Notes: generated by a model not told the origin, from the letters alone. Positions 1-8,972 are shown, numbered from the stretch's first letter. The stretch is DNA of 64,000 nt from Methylopila sp. 73B (GCF_000526315.1 NZ_JAFV01000001.1:124001-188000); one strand, 5' to 3'. Program-made: numbers and translations.

Positions 1-65
1 TAGGTGACGATCGCGGGAAGCCGACCGAAAGGGATGTCGTAGAGGCCGTTCGTGAGCGCGTTCAT
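1..65 (-). CDS. N-terminal fragment of a probable GNAT-family acetyltransferase (runs off the window)
   Basis: An ATG on the minus strand at 65 opens a frame that continues to the window edge; the visible residues are MNALTNGLYDIPFGRLPAIV and one or two more. This opening resembles N-termini I associate with small GNAT acetyltransferases of Hyphomicrobiales, but only about 21 codons are present, so the assignment is tentative. A weak AAGG lies about 8 nt upstream. It starts 32 nt after the stop of the AraC-family gene on the same strand, so the two are probably cotranscribed. Confidence 0.4.
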   Translation of the reverse strand, partial: MNALTNGLYDIPFGRLPAIVT

Positions 66-97
66 GCCGCTCGCCTTGGACGGCGGAGCGCAGGGCG

Positions 98-877
98 TCA
101 AGAGCCGCGCGGCTTCGTCAGGCTGACGGAAGCCGGAGCGCCGAACGTCGCGCGGAAGTCGTGGGCGAAGTGCGCCTGATCGGCGAAGCCTGCGGCGTGG
201 GCGGCGGTGGTGAAGTTCGCGCCCGTCACGATCTCCGCGATCGCCCGCCGCATGCGCGTCCAGCTGCGGTAGCGGCGGAGCGGGACGCCGATCTCCGCCT
301 TGAAGAGATGCTGAAGCCGCGACGGCGACAGCCGGGCGGCGCGCGCGACCGCTCCCAGCGTGGGCGCCTCCTCCGCGGCGAGCGCGGCGACGGCCGCGGC
401 GACACGGGGATCGACCTCCCGACGCGCATGGCCGCGACCAAACCCCAGCAGATCGTCGAGCGCCTCGGCCGCCCAGGCGACGCTGTCGGCGCGCTCGTAA
501 AGCGCGCGGGCGAGCGACGTTGTCGTGGAGCGCCCCACGACCGCGCCGTCCCGCTCTTCGGCGTCCGTCACGAGGCTCGCGAGAGTGGTCGGGCCGCCGG
601 CGTCCGGCTCGGCGTACAGCACCATGACCGGTTCGCCGTCGAGCCGCAGCTCGTGGCTGAGCCCGGCGGGGACCATGGCGGAGCCGCAGGCGAGCCAGGC
701 GCCGCCCTTGAGGCGCAGGCCGAAGGGGCCGCCGAGGCTCGACAGGAACACCGGCGCGCCGTGCTGGTGGGCGGCATTGTAGACCAGAGGCCCGACGAAC
801 AGCGTCCGCCCGGCGTCGAGCCGCCACAGCGGCCCGAGCCCGCCGCCTGAAGGCGCGCCGGCAGCAGGTTCGTACAA
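98..877 (-). CDS. AraC-family transcriptional regulator
   Basis: The 259-residue product has a cupin-like N-terminal sensing half (about residues 1-150) and a C-terminal double helix-turn-helix of AraC type (about 165-255), with the typical segments LQHLFKAEIGVPLRRYR and AGFADQAHFAHDFRATFG. Such proteins bind DNA as activators or repressors in the cytoplasm; the effector cannot be read from the sequence. The start is TTG at 877, preceded by a strong GGAGGA seven nt upstream, which is better than any nearby ATG. It is probably cotranscribed with the downstream GNAT fragment and is divergent from the metallo-beta-lactamase-fold gene, which it may regulate. Confidence 0.9.
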   Translation of the reverse strand: MYEPAAGAPSGGGLGPLWRLDAGRTLFVGPLVYNAAHQHGAPVFLSSLGGPFGLRLKGGAWLACGSAMVPAGLSHELRLDGEPVMVLYAEPDAGGPTTLASLVTDAEERDGAVVGRSTTTSLARALYERADSVAWAAEALDDLLGFGRGHARREVDPRVAAAVAALAAEEAPTLGAVARAARLSPSRLQHLFKAEIGVPLRRYRSWTRMRRAIAEIVTGANFTTAAHAAGFADQAHFAHDFRATFGAPASVSLTKPRGS

Positions 878-944
878 GCGCGCGTCCTCCCGACGGCCGT
901 ATCACTCGGCCTTGTCCGCAATCACCATCGAGCCGGGGCGCGCC

Positions 945-1946
945 ATGTTCAAGCCAGTCGAAGGCATCACCCGCCGCCGCGCCCTCGGGGCGGCCGGCGG
1001 CCTCCTCGCCATGCCCGCCCTGCTGCGCGCCGGGCCGGCGGAGGCGGCCCCGCCGCGCCTCGGATCGAGCGAGCCGCCGTTCCGCCGCTTCCGGCTCGGC
1101 GATTTCGAGATCACGGTCGTCTCCGACGGAGCCGCCATGGTCGACGGCCCCTGGCCGATCGTCGGCGAGGACCGTCCGCGGGAGGAGGTCGAAGCGCTGA
1201 TGCGCGCCAACCTTCTGCCCCCAAGCCGGTTCCAGCCGGGCTTCAGCCCGATCGTCGTCAACACCGGCCAGGAGCTGGTCCTGATCGACACGGGCAACGG
1301 CTCCGAAGGCTTCATTCCCCGTCCCGCCGGGGGCCGTCTGGTCGAGAATCTGAAGGCGGCCGGTTTCGCGCCGGAGGACATCGACGTGGTCGCGCTGACG
1401 CACTGCCACGTGGACCATATCGGCGGGCTGACGGACGGCGGCCGCGCGACGTTTCCAAAGGCGCGCTACGTCGTCGGCGCGCTCGAATATGATTTCTGGA
1501 CCAAGGACGATCGGCTGAAGGCGTCCGAAGGCGGGAACGAGCTGAAGTCGGCGAAGCTGTTCCGCAAGACGATGCCGCCGCTCGCTGCGCGCACGACCTT
1601 CCTCAAGCCCGGCGACGACGTGGTCGGCGGCGTCACCGCGGTCCCAGCCTACGGCCACACCCCGGGCCACTTCGCCTACCATCTCGAAAGCGGCGGCAAA
1701 CGCCTTCTCGCCTGGGGCGACTGCGCCCACCACGAGGTCGCTTCGCTCGCCCATCCGGAGTGGAGCGCGCTGTTCGACATGGACAAGGAGCAGGGCAAGG
1801 CGACCCGCGCGCGGGTCTACGACATGGCGGCGACGGAGAAACTGCCCGTGCTCGGCTACCACACCTCGTTCCCGTCGCTCGGGTTCGTCGAACGCGCAGG
1901 GACGACCTACCGCTGGCTTCCCGTCACCTACCAGTTCGCGGAGTGA
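945..1946 (+). CDS. Tat-exported metallo-beta-lactamase-fold hydrolase
   Basis: The 333-residue protein starts at ATG 945; a TTG at 912 in the same frame is less likely. It begins with a twin-arginine signal, TRRRALGAAGGLLAMPALL, followed by an AxA cleavage region near PAEAA, so it should fold in the cytoplasm and be exported by Tat. The zinc-binding motif HCHVDH(IGG) is present, with later metal ligands in YGHTPGH and GDCAHH. Family members include lactonases and other hydrolases; the substrate here is unknown. It is transcribed away from the AraC regulator, and a DUF1275 gene follows 48 nt downstream on the same strand. Confidence 0.88.
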   Translation: MFKPVEGITRRRALGAAGGLLAMPALLRAGPAEAAPPRLGSSEPPFRRFRLGDFEITVVSDGAAMVDGPWPIVGEDRPREEVEALMRANLLPPSRFQPGFSPIVVNTGQELVLIDTGNGSEGFIPRPAGGRLVENLKAAGFAPEDIDVVALTHCHVDHIGGLTDGGRATFPKARYVVGALEYDFWTKDDRLKASEGGNELKSAKLFRKTMPPLAARTTFLKPGDDVVGGVTAVPAYGHTPGHFAYHLESGGKRLLAWGDCAHHEVASLAHPEWSALFDMDKEQGKATRARVYDMAATEKLPVLGYHTSFPSLGFVERAGTTYRWLPVTYQFAE

Positions 1947-1994
1947 TCACGCCCGGCGGTTGACGGGACGCCTGCGGCGTCGCCTGATCGCACG

Positions 1995-2693
1995 ATGCGC
2001 TACGTCCTGTTGGTTCTGCTCAGCTTCAACGCCGGCTATGTGGACGCCGCGGGCTTCCTTGCGCTGCACGGGCTGTTCACGACGCACGTCACGGGCAACT
2101 TCGTTACGCTCGGCGCCTCCGTCGCGATGGGCGCGACCGGGGTGCTCGCGAAGCTGCTCGCGCTGCCCTTGTTCTGCGTAGTGGTGCTGGTCGCCCGCCT
2201 CGCCGGGATCGGGCTGGAGCGGCGCGGGTGGCCCGTGACACGGGCCATGCTCGCGCTTCAGGCGCTTCTTCTTGCAGGCGCCGCGGCGCTTGCGGCGCGG
2301 CTCGGGCCTTTCCCGGACGGCGACGCCTGGCCGGCGCTCGCCACCGGAGGCGCGTTGGTCGCCGCCATGGCGATCCAGAACGCGGTGCACCGCGTGCGGC
2401 TCGCGAGCCTGCCGCCGTCCACCATCATGACCGGTACGACGACGCAGGTGATGGTCGACCTCGGCGATCTGATGCGTCCGATCCGCCCCGAGGCCCGCGC
2501 CGCCGCAAAAAAGCGACTCGGCCCCATGGCGCTCAGCCTGCTTGCGTTCGCGGTCGGCTGCGGCGCCGGCGCGCTGGTCTTTGTTGCGATTCCCATCTGG
2601 TGCTTCGTCCCGCCGCCGGTCGTCGCTCTTCTGACCGTTGGTTTTGCGGGCGAGAGCGCGACGGAGGCTCGGTCCGCGCCGCCAAAGCCGTAG
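1995..2693 (+). CDS. DUF1275 (YoaK-like) integral membrane protein
   Basis: The 232-residue hydrophobic protein matches the DUF1275/YoaK pattern: an N-terminal LLSFNAGYVDAAGFLAL segment, then THVTGNFVTLG, then further helices with IQNAVHRVRLASLPPSTIMTG. About six transmembrane segments are visible. The function of the family is unknown. The ATG at 1995 has no clear ribosome binding site. It lies 48 nt after the MBL-fold gene and may share its transcript. Confidence 0.85.
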   Translation: MRYVLLVLLSFNAGYVDAAGFLALHGLFTTHVTGNFVTLGASVAMGATGVLAKLLALPLFCVVVLVARLAGIGLERRGWPVTRAMLALQALLLAGAAALAARLGPFPDGDAWPALATGGALVAAMAIQNAVHRVRLASLPPSTIMTGTTTQVMVDLGDLMRPIRPEARAAAKKRLGPMALSLLAFAVGCGAGALVFVAIPIWCFVPPPVVALLTVGFAGESATEARSAPPKP

Positions 2694-2729
2694 AGCAGCA
2701 AGGCATGCGCCTTTGGTCGAATAGATAAT

Positions 2730-2750
2730 TACCGTTGTCGATAATCGGTA
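2730..2750. promoter_or_regulatory. AT-rich promoter region with an imperfect inverted repeat
   Basis: Within an unusually AT-rich island (about 2720-2790) the arms TACCG (2730-2734) and CGGTA (2746-2750) face each other across 11 nt. The island lies just upstream of the small exported-protein gene at 2849, so it may hold that gene's promoter and an operator. No specific sigma-factor or regulator match is claimed. Confidence 0.25.
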
Positions 2751-2848
2751 TGAATACAACCGGTTTGTTTCATGCTGCGGTGCACCGCATATTGCGCTCC
2801 AGAGACGGCGGGGTCGGTCCCGCCGACACAGTCATCAGGACGCAAGCC

Positions 2849-3151
2849 ATGACCCGCATCGCCTCCGTCGCCGCCGTTCTGGCGACCCTCATCTCCACCT
2901 CCGCCTTCGCCGGCGAGCTCTCCTCGACCGTCGACGCTCCCAAGGCGCCGGTTCGCGCGAGCGCAGCCAACGCCGCCGCCGTCCAGAGCCCCGGCACCGT
3001 GGGCGCCATGCACCTCGCCGCCGACGGCGTCGCCACCAGCGGCGCGGACGTTCGTCGCGACAGCCGCGGCCTGCTGACGGCGGCCAACGCCTCCTGGCGC
3101 GCCGTTCCGGTCGTGACCGTCGACGCCCTGGTCACGAAGCCCGGCACGTAA
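2849..3151 (+). CDS. Small exported protein of unknown function
   Basis: The 100-residue product begins MTRIASVAAVLATLISTSAF and ends its signal peptide at an AFA-GE type cleavage site near residue 21, leaving a mature part of about 79 residues rich in Ala, Ser, Thr and Val. No domain is recognised. An upstream ATG at 2735 is in frame, but it would bury the signal peptide 38 residues inside the protein, so 2849 is preferred. The gene stands alone with an AT-rich region upstream and a strong terminator 24 nt downstream. Confidence 0.7.
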   Translation: MTRIASVAAVLATLISTSAFAGELSSTVDAPKAPVRASAANAAAVQSPGTVGAMHLAADGVATSGADVRRDSRGLLTAANASWRAVPVVTVDALVTKPGT

Positions 3152-3174
3152 GTTTCTGGGTCTCGGACGAATTG

Positions 3175-3215
3175 AAAGCGGCGGCGCGTCCAGGGACGCG
3201 CCGCCGCTTCTTTTT
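3175..3215 (+). terminator. Rho-independent terminator
   Basis: A perfect GC-rich inverted repeat (3176-3191 with 3194-3209) is followed by a run of five T at 3211-3215. It ends the transcript of the small exported-protein gene and separates it from the convergent flhA gene. Confidence 0.9.
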
Positions 3216-3231
3216 GCGCTGGGCGTGACGC

Positions 3232-5400
3232 TCAGATGCTGGCGATGGTCTTCAGCCGCGCCCGCGGGTGAATCTCGTTCTGCGACATCACCGAGGTCTG
3301 GTTGCGGAAGCGCTCAACGATGGAGCGCACGAACGGCCGCACCGCCGCCGAGGTCAGCAGGACGGGGGACTCGCCGAGCTTGGCGGCGTCCTCGAACCGG
3401 TCGCGCACGAGGCCGATGAACTCCTGCAGCTTCGACGGCGCCATCGCGAGCGTCTTCTCCTCGCCCGTGCCCACGATCGACTCCGCGAAGGCCTGCTCCC
3501 AGGCGGGCGACAGCGTGACGAGCGGCACGTAGCCGCCGTAGGACTGATGCTGGGCGCAGAGCTGCCGCCCGAGCCGCATGCGCACGTGCTCCACGATCTG
3601 CGCCGGGGCGCGGGTGAAGGACACCGCTTCGGCGATGCCCTCGAGGATGGTTCCGAGGTCGCGGATCGAGACCCGCTCATTGAGCAGCAACTGCAGCACG
3701 CGCTGGATGCCCGTGGTCGAGATCTGGCTCGGCACGATGTCGTCGACCAGCTTGCCCTGCTCCTTCGGCAGATCCTTCAGGAGCTTGCTGACCTCGCCGT
3801 AGGACAGCAGGTCGGGCATGTTGCCCTTGATGATCTCGTTGAGATGGGTCGAGAGCACCGTGGTGGCGTCGACCACCGTGTAGCCGAGGATGGTCGCCTC
3901 CTCGCGGAGCGACGCGTCCACCCAGGTCGCTGGCAGGCCGAAGGTGGGCTCCACCGTGTGTACGCCGGGAAGGCTCACCTGGCGACCGTTCGGGTCCATC
4001 ACCATGAACTGGCTGGGATAGACCGAGCCGGTCCCGGCCTCGACCTCCTTCACCTTCACCGAATAGGCGTTGGGCTGGAGCTGCATGTTGTCGAGCAGCC
4101 GCACCTGGGGCATCAGGAATCCCATCTCGCCGGCGATCGAGCGCCGCAGCGCCTTGATCTGCTCTGTGAGCTTGTCGGGCGCGCCGTCCTTGGACTCGAC
4201 CATCGGCAGCAGCGCGAAGCCCAGCTCGATCTTGACCTCGTCCATTTTCAGCGCGGCCGAGACCGGCTCTTCCTCGGCGCCCGCGGCGGAGCCCGCCGCC
4301 GAGCCCGGCTTGCCCTCGTTCGCGATCGTCGCGATCCGCTTCAGCTCTTCGACGGCGTTGTTCTTGGAGGCGCGATACGCCAGCCAGCCGGCACCGCCGG
4401 CGAGGCCCATGAAGGGAATGAGCGGAATGCCCGGCAGCAGCGCCATGACCGCCATCACGGCGGCCGCGATGCCGAGCGCCTTCGGATAGCCGGACAGCTG
4501 CTTGACCAACGCGCGGTCGGCCGAGCCCGAGACGCCGGCCTTGGAGACGAGCATGCCGGCGGCGGTCGAGACGATCAGCGCGGGGATCTGGCTGACGAGG
4601 CCGTCGCCGACCGACAGCAGCGTGTAGGAATGCGCCGCGTCCGCGAAGCCGAGGCCGTTCTGGCCGACGCCGATGATGATGCCGCCGATCACGTTGATGA
4701 AGGTGATCAGCAGAGCCGCGATCGCGTCGCCGCGCACGAACTTCGACGCGCCGTCCATGGCGCCGAAGAAGGTCGATTCGTCCTCGAGCTCCTTGCGGCG
4801 GAGCTTGGCGGTCGCCTCGTCGATCAGGCCGGCGGACAGGTCCGCGTCGATCGCCATCTGCTTGCCGGGCATGGCGTCGAGGGTGAAGCGCGCGGCGACC
4901 TCGGCGATGCGGCCCGAACCCTTTGTGATGACGACGAAGTTCACGATGATCAGGATCGCGAACACGATGATCCCGATGACGAAATTGCCGCCCATCACGA
5001 AGTTGCCGAAGGCTTCGATGACGTGGCCGGCGGCGTCGGTGCCTTCGTGGCCGTGGGCGAGGATCAGGCGCGTCGAGGCGAGGTTGAGCGCCAGCCGGAG
5101 CATGGTCGCGACCAGCAGAATCGTGGGGAACGCCGAGAATTCCAGCGGTTTCTCGATGAACAGCGCGGTCATCAGGATCAGCACCGACAGGATGATCGAG
5201 ACGGCGAGCAGCAGGTCGAGGATCAGCGGCGGCAGCGGGACGATCAGCACGCACAGGATGACGAGGACGCCGAGCGCGAGCCCCATGTCGCCCGTGCGCA
5301 GGAATCCCCACGCTTTCGAAAGGCTTGGGGGAAGGGCGAAGCCGTTTCCGACGGCGACCGGGGGCGTTCCCCGATCCGCCGCCACCGTCACGTCCGACAT
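3232..5400 (-). CDS. flhA: Flagellar type III export gate protein FlhA
   Basis: The 722-residue protein has the length and architecture of FlhA. The N-terminal half (about 30-350) is an integral membrane domain with about eight helices and the conserved loop GSGRIAEVAARFTLDAMPGK. The C-terminal cytosolic domain includes DLGTILEGIAEA and VRMRLGRQLC, and binds export chaperones. FlhA forms the inner-membrane export gate for flagellar axial proteins. It is a single gene separated from the fliF operon by the globin-coupled receptor and a DUF1345 gene. CtrA-like boxes lie 65-117 nt upstream of its ATG, which fits a class II flagellar gene as in Caulobacter. Confidence 0.97.
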   Translation of the reverse strand: MSDVTVAADRGTPPVAVGNGFALPPSLSKAWGFLRTGDMGLALGVLVILCVLIVPLPPLILDLLLAVSIILSVLILMTALFIEKPLEFSAFPTILLVATMLRLALNLASTRLILAHGHEGTDAAGHVIEAFGNFVMGGNFVIGIIVFAILIIVNFVVITKGSGRIAEVAARFTLDAMPGKQMAIDADLSAGLIDEATAKLRRKELEDESTFFGAMDGASKFVRGDAIAALLITFINVIGGIIIGVGQNGLGFADAAHSYTLLSVGDGLVSQIPALIVSTAAGMLVSKAGVSGSADRALVKQLSGYPKALGIAAAVMAVMALLPGIPLIPFMGLAGGAGWLAYRASKNNAVEELKRIATIANEGKPGSAAGSAAGAEEEPVSAALKMDEVKIELGFALLPMVESKDGAPDKLTEQIKALRRSIAGEMGFLMPQVRLLDNMQLQPNAYSVKVKEVEAGTGSVYPSQFMVMDPNGRQVSLPGVHTVEPTFGLPATWVDASLREEATILGYTVVDATTVLSTHLNEIIKGNMPDLLSYGEVSKLLKDLPKEQGKLVDDIVPSQISTTGIQRVLQLLLNERVSIRDLGTILEGIAEAVSFTRAPAQIVEHVRMRLGRQLCAQHQSYGGYVPLVTLSPAWEQAFAESIVGTGEEKTLAMAPSKLQEFIGLVRDRFEDAAKLGESPVLLTSAAVRPFVRSIVERFRNQTSVMSQNEIHPRARLKTIASI

Positions 5401-5464
5401 GTCTCGCCCCGCAACTCTCGCATTCCGCTCGGCAGAAAATGCCGCCCGTATGGTTGACGAGAGG

Positions 5465-5517
5465 TTAACGCGGGGTTGCGCCGCCCGGCGACCATGCCCA
5501 GGGTAACCCGTGGTTAA
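5465..5517. promoter_or_regulatory. Candidate CtrA-binding region between flhA and the globin-coupled receptor gene
   Basis: Two near matches to the CtrA box TTAA-N7-TTAA are visible: TTAA-N7-TTGC at 5465-5479 (plus strand) and TTAA-N7-TTAC at 5503-5517 (minus strand). The intergenic space is 158 nt, so either or both divergent genes could be controlled. Each box has one or two mismatches in its second half. Confidence 0.45.
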
Positions 5518-5558
5518 CGCGGTTCCCGGAGCATCGACGTCAGACTTCGGGGGAAATC

Positions 5559-6905
5559 ATGGCCAGTCACACCGGCGCGTCGAACGACGCGTCCTCGCAT
5601 CTCTTGTTTCTTCAGATCGACGAGGAGGCGAAGCAGCAGCTGCGCGCCGCGTGGACGGCGGTTCAGCCTCACCTCGGATCGATCCTCGACGGGTTCTACG
5701 CCCACCTCTCCAGCCAGCCGGAGCTCGCGGCGCGGGTGCAGGGCAACGAGCCGCGGCTGAAGTCGGCGCAGGGCGGGCACTGGGAGCGCCTGTTCTCGGG
5801 CGCCTTCGACGCCGGCTACTTCGACAGCGTCCGCCGCATCGGCATGGCGCACGTCCGCATCGGGCTGGAGCCGCGCTGGTACATCGGCGGCTACGCCTTC
5901 GTGCAGGACCGCCTGTTCCAGATCCTCGGCGACACGCACCGATTCTCGGGCCCGAAGGCGATGCGGCTCGCCCGCGCCGTCTCGAAGGCGGTGATGCTCG
6001 ACATGGAGCTCGCGATCTCGGTCTATCAGGACAAGATCATGGGCGACCTCGCGGCGAAGAACGCCGCCATCGAGACCGCGATCAACGGCTTCGACGCGGT
6101 CATGGCGGCGTCTCTCGACAGCATGGCGCAGGCCTCCACCCGGATGGGCGAGACCGCGTCGACGCTCGAAGCCGCGGCTGCGGCGACCGACGACCGCGCC
6201 GACGCGATGGCGGCGGCCGCGACCGGCACCTCCGAGGTGGTGCGCGCCTCCGCCGCCGCCACCGAGGAGCTTGCGGCGTCGATCCGCGACATCGGCGAGC
6301 AGGCCAAGCGCTCCTTCGTCACTGCGCAGCAGGCGTCCACCGACGTGGAGCGCACGAACCGCACGATCTCGAGCCTGGCCGACACCACCGAGCGCATCGG
6401 CTCCGTCGTCGGGATGATCTCCAGCATCGCCGCCCAGACCAATCTGCTCGCGCTGAACGCCACCATCGAGGCGGCGCGCGCGGGTGAGGCGGGCCGCGGC
6501 TTCGCGGTGGTCGCGTCAGAGGTCAAGGAGCTCGCCCGACAGACCGCCGAGGCGACCGACGAGATCACTGCCCAGATCGCGGCCGTGCAGGCCTCGACCC
6601 GCACCTCGGTCGACGACATCGCCTCGATCCTCGCGACGATCGCCGAGGTCGCGACGATCGCGGGCTCGATCTCTGCGGCGGTTCAGCAGCAGGAGGCGGC
6701 GACCCAGGAGATCGCCATGAGCGCGCAGCGCGCGGCCGGCAACTCCGACGAAGTGGTCGGCGCGATCGCCGTCGTGAAGCAGGCGAACGGCGAGACCGCC
6801 GCCGCCTCGACCGACGTCTACGGCCTGTCCGGCGACCTGAAGCTGAAGGTCGAGGAGATCGACGGCACCGTGAAGCGCTTCTTCGCGCAGGTGCGCGCCG
6901 CCTGA
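5559..6905 (+). CDS. Soluble globin-coupled methyl-accepting chemotaxis protein
   Basis: The 448-residue protein has an N-terminal globin sensor (about residues 15-175) and a C-terminal methyl-accepting signalling domain. The probable proximal heme histidine is H98 in GMAHVRIG, followed by the globin-sensor signature PRWYIGGY. The kinase-contact hairpin reads [19 protein letters not shown] and [18 protein letters not shown] at about residues 290-330. No transmembrane segment is present, so it is a cytoplasmic HemAT-type oxygen or redox sensor that should act through CheA/CheW. A GGGGGA ribosome binding site precedes ATG 5559. It is divergent from flhA across a region with CtrA-like boxes. Confidence 0.93.
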   Translation: MASHTGASNDASSHLLFLQIDEEAKQQLRAAWTAVQPHLGSILDGFYAHLSSQPELAARVQGNEPRLKSAQGGHWERLFSGAFDAGYFDSVRRIGMAHVRIGLEPRWYIGGYAFVQDRLFQILGDTHRFSGPKAMRLARAVSKAVMLDMELAISVYQDKIMGDLAAKNAAIETAINGFDAVMAASLDSMAQASTRMGETASTLEAAAAATDDRADAMAAAATGTSEVVRASAAATEELAASIRDIGEQAKRSFVTAQQASTDVERTNRTISSLADTTERIGSVVGMISSIAAQTNLLALNATIEAARAGEAGRGFAVVASEVKELARQTAEATDEITAQIAAVQASTRTSVDDIASILATIAEVATIAGSISAAVQQQEAATQEIAMSAQRAAGNSDEVVGAIAVVKQANGETAAASTDVYGLSGDLKLKVEEIDGTVKRFFAQVRAA

Positions 6906-6908
6906 GGC

Positions 6909-7562
6909 TCAGAGCATCCCGGACACGACCCCGACGCTGATCGCGATGATGACGGTGTTGAAGACGAAGGACACGAACCCGTGGACCAGCGTCAGCCGTC
7001 GCATCGCGGTCGAGCGGGTCGCGCAGTCCGAGACCTGGAAGGTCATGCCGATGACGAAGGCGTAGTAGGCGAAGTCGTCGAACACCGGAGGCTCGTCGCC
7101 TGGGAAGTCGATCGCCGGCGCGTCGGGCCCGGCGGCGTAGCAGGCGTGGGCGTAGTGCGCGGCGAACACGGTGTGCACCAGTCCCCATGAGCAGAGGATG
7201 GTGAGCGCGGCGAGCGCCAGCACCGCGCCCGAGCTCTTGTCGGTCACCATGTCGAAGATCGAGAGCACGCTGACCGCCGACGCCGCGGTCAGGATCAGCG
7301 TGATCGCCGTCCGGCCCTCGTCCTCCTCGGCGGACCAGGCCTTGAAGGTCTCCGCGGGGACCGCCCGGAGCCGCAGCCAGACGCCGGCCGCGTAGGCGAG
7401 CGCGCCCGCGTCCCAGCCGAGCGCGGTCGCGATCGCCGGCGGCGCGAGCAGCGCGGCGGGGAGGCCGACGACGAGCCCGACCGCGCAGGCGGTAGCGATC
7501 CGCAGTCCATGTCCGCGCCAGCCCGTCATTCGCGATTCTCCCGCCCGCAGGCGCTGGAACAT
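6909..7562 (-). CDS. DUF1345 integral membrane protein
   Basis: The 217-residue hydrophobic protein has about five transmembrane segments and the family-typical stretch FDDFAYYAFVIGMTFQVSD, which identifies DUF1345; function unknown. It ends three nt after the convergent chemoreceptor gene and begins 34 nt downstream of the flbD stop codon on the same strand, so read-through from the flagellar operon is possible although nothing links it to motility. An in-frame ATG at 7529 is an alternative start. Confidence 0.85.
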   Translation of the reverse strand: MFQRLRAGESRMTGWRGHGLRIATACAVGLVVGLPAALLAPPAIATALGWDAGALAYAAGVWLRLRAVPAETFKAWSAEEDEGRTAITLILTAASAVSVLSIFDMVTDKSSGAVLALAALTILCSWGLVHTVFAAHYAHACYAAGPDAPAIDFPGDEPPVFDDFAYYAFVIGMTFQVSDCATRSTAMRRLTLVHGFVSFVFNTVIIAISVGVVSGML

Positions 7563-7596
7563 GGCGCGGCGCGAGTAGCGGGCGAGGCCGTGGCGA

Positions 7597-8958
7597 TCAG
7601 GCCGCCGCGACGCCGCCCTGGGGCGGCGGGATCGCGAAGCCCTCGTCGTCGTACTGGTTCAGCTTGTTGCGCAGGGTCCGGATCGAGATGCCGAGGATGT
7701 TCGCGGCGTGGGTGCGGTTGCCCTGGGTGTGCCCGAGCGTGTCGATGATGAGCTCGCGCTCCACGTCCGCCACCGTGCGGCCGACGAAGCTCCGCGTCAC
7801 GCTCTCCGCCGTCTCCAGCGCGCGCGCGGCGAGGCCGGTCTCGCGGCCGGGCGCCGGCGCCCCGTCGGGACTGAGGATCGCCTCCGCGCCGATCTCCGGC
7901 CCGGTCGCGAGCAGCACCGCGCGGTGGATGGTGTTCTCGAGCTCGCGCACGTTGCCGGGGAAGCGCGAGCGCATCAGGCTCGCCCGCGCCTCCGCGGAGA
8001 TCGGCCGCAGCGGCAGGCCGTTCGCCGCGGCGTATTTCTTGGCGAAGTGCGTCGCGAGCGCGGCGACGTCGGTCGGCCGGTCCCGCAGCGGCGGAATCTT
8101 CAGCGTGACCACGTTCAGGCGGTAGAGCAAATCCTCGCGGAACGTTCCCCGGCGGACCTCGTCGGCGAGGTTGCGGTTCGAGGTCGCGATCACGCGGATG
8201 TCGACCGGCACCGGCTTCGCGCCGCCGACGCGGTCGATCACCCGCTCCTGCAGCGCGCGCAGAAGCTTGGCCTGCAGGCGGATGTCCATCTCGGAGATTT
8301 CGTCCAGCAGCAGCGTCCCGCCCGAGGCCTCCTCGAACTTGCCGATGCGGCGCGCGGAGGCGCCGGTGAAGGCGCCCTTCTCATGGCCGAACAGCTCGCT
8401 CTCGAGCAGCTGCTCGGGGATCGCGGCGCAGTTGATCGAGACGAAGGCCTTGCCGGCGCGCGGCGACTTCTGGTGGACATGGCGGGCGAGCATCTCCTTG
8501 CCCGAACCGCTTTCGCCGGCGATCAGCACGCTGGCCGACGACGCGGCGATCTGGGTCGCGAGCTGGACCACCGAGACCATCGCCGGGTCGCGGAACACGA
8601 AGTCGCGGCTGTCGTCGGAGACCGCGGCGAGTACCGCCGCGATCAGCTCCGGGTCGGGGGGGAGGGGAATGTACTCCTTCGCCCCCGCCCGGATCGCGGC
8701 GACCGCCGCGCTGGCGTCGTTGTCGACGCCGCAGGCCACCACCGGCACATGAAAGCGCTCGGCTTCGAGCTGAGTCATCAGGTCGAGCACGTCGAGCGCG
8801 ACGTCGACCATGATCAGGTCGGCGCCGCGGCCTGCGCGCAGCGTCCGCATCGCCTGGTCCACGCTTTCGGCGTGGGTGACGGCGGCGCCGCGGTTCATGG
8901 CGATCCGCGTCGCGGCGGTGAGCTGGCCCTTCAGGTGGCCGACGATGGTGAGGCGCAT
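7597..8958 (-). CDS. flbD: Sigma-54-dependent flagellar regulator FlbD
   Basis: The 453-residue protein has a receiver-like domain (about 1-115), an AAA+ sigma-54 interaction domain (about 130-360) with Walker A GESGSGKE and the sigma-54 contact loop GAFTGA, and a C-terminal Fis-type helix-turn-helix ending in NRTHAANILGISIRTLRNKL. It closely follows the Caulobacter FlbD pattern. The receiver lacks the usual N-terminal acidic pair but keeps an Asp in LIMVD, so activation may not follow ordinary phosphotransfer. It is the last gene of fliF-fliG-fliH-fliN-flbD. The start is ATG 8958, 14 nt after fliN. A likely target is the sigma-54 promoter before fliK. Confidence 0.95.
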   Translation of the reverse strand: MRLTIVGHLKGQLTAATRIAMNRGAAVTHAESVDQAMRTLRAGRGADLIMVDVALDVLDLMTQLEAERFHVPVVACGVDNDASAAVAAIRAGAKEYIPLPPDPELIAAVLAAVSDDSRDFVFRDPAMVSVVQLATQIAASSASVLIAGESGSGKEMLARHVHQKSPRAGKAFVSINCAAIPEQLLESELFGHEKGAFTGASARRIGKFEEASGGTLLLDEISEMDIRLQAKLLRALQERVIDRVGGAKPVPVDIRVIATSNRNLADEVRRGTFREDLLYRLNVVTLKIPPLRDRPTDVAALATHFAKKYAAANGLPLRPISAEARASLMRSRFPGNVRELENTIHRAVLLATGPEIGAEAILSPDGAPAPGRETGLAARALETAESVTRSFVGRTVADVERELIIDTLGHTQGNRTHAANILGISIRTLRNKLNQYDDEGFAIPPPQGGVAAA

Positions 8959-8972
8959 GGCGTGTCCTCCGT

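Noticed and set aside
3268-5457. Long plus-strand frame opposite flhA (729 codons)
   Set aside because: It is the antisense shadow of flhA; the translation is rich in Arg, His, Asp and Gln with no domain, as expected from GC3 bias.
5503-5532. GGAAC on the minus strand before flhA as an EcfG promoter
   Set aside because: No CGTT or GTT is found at 16-18 nt spacing.
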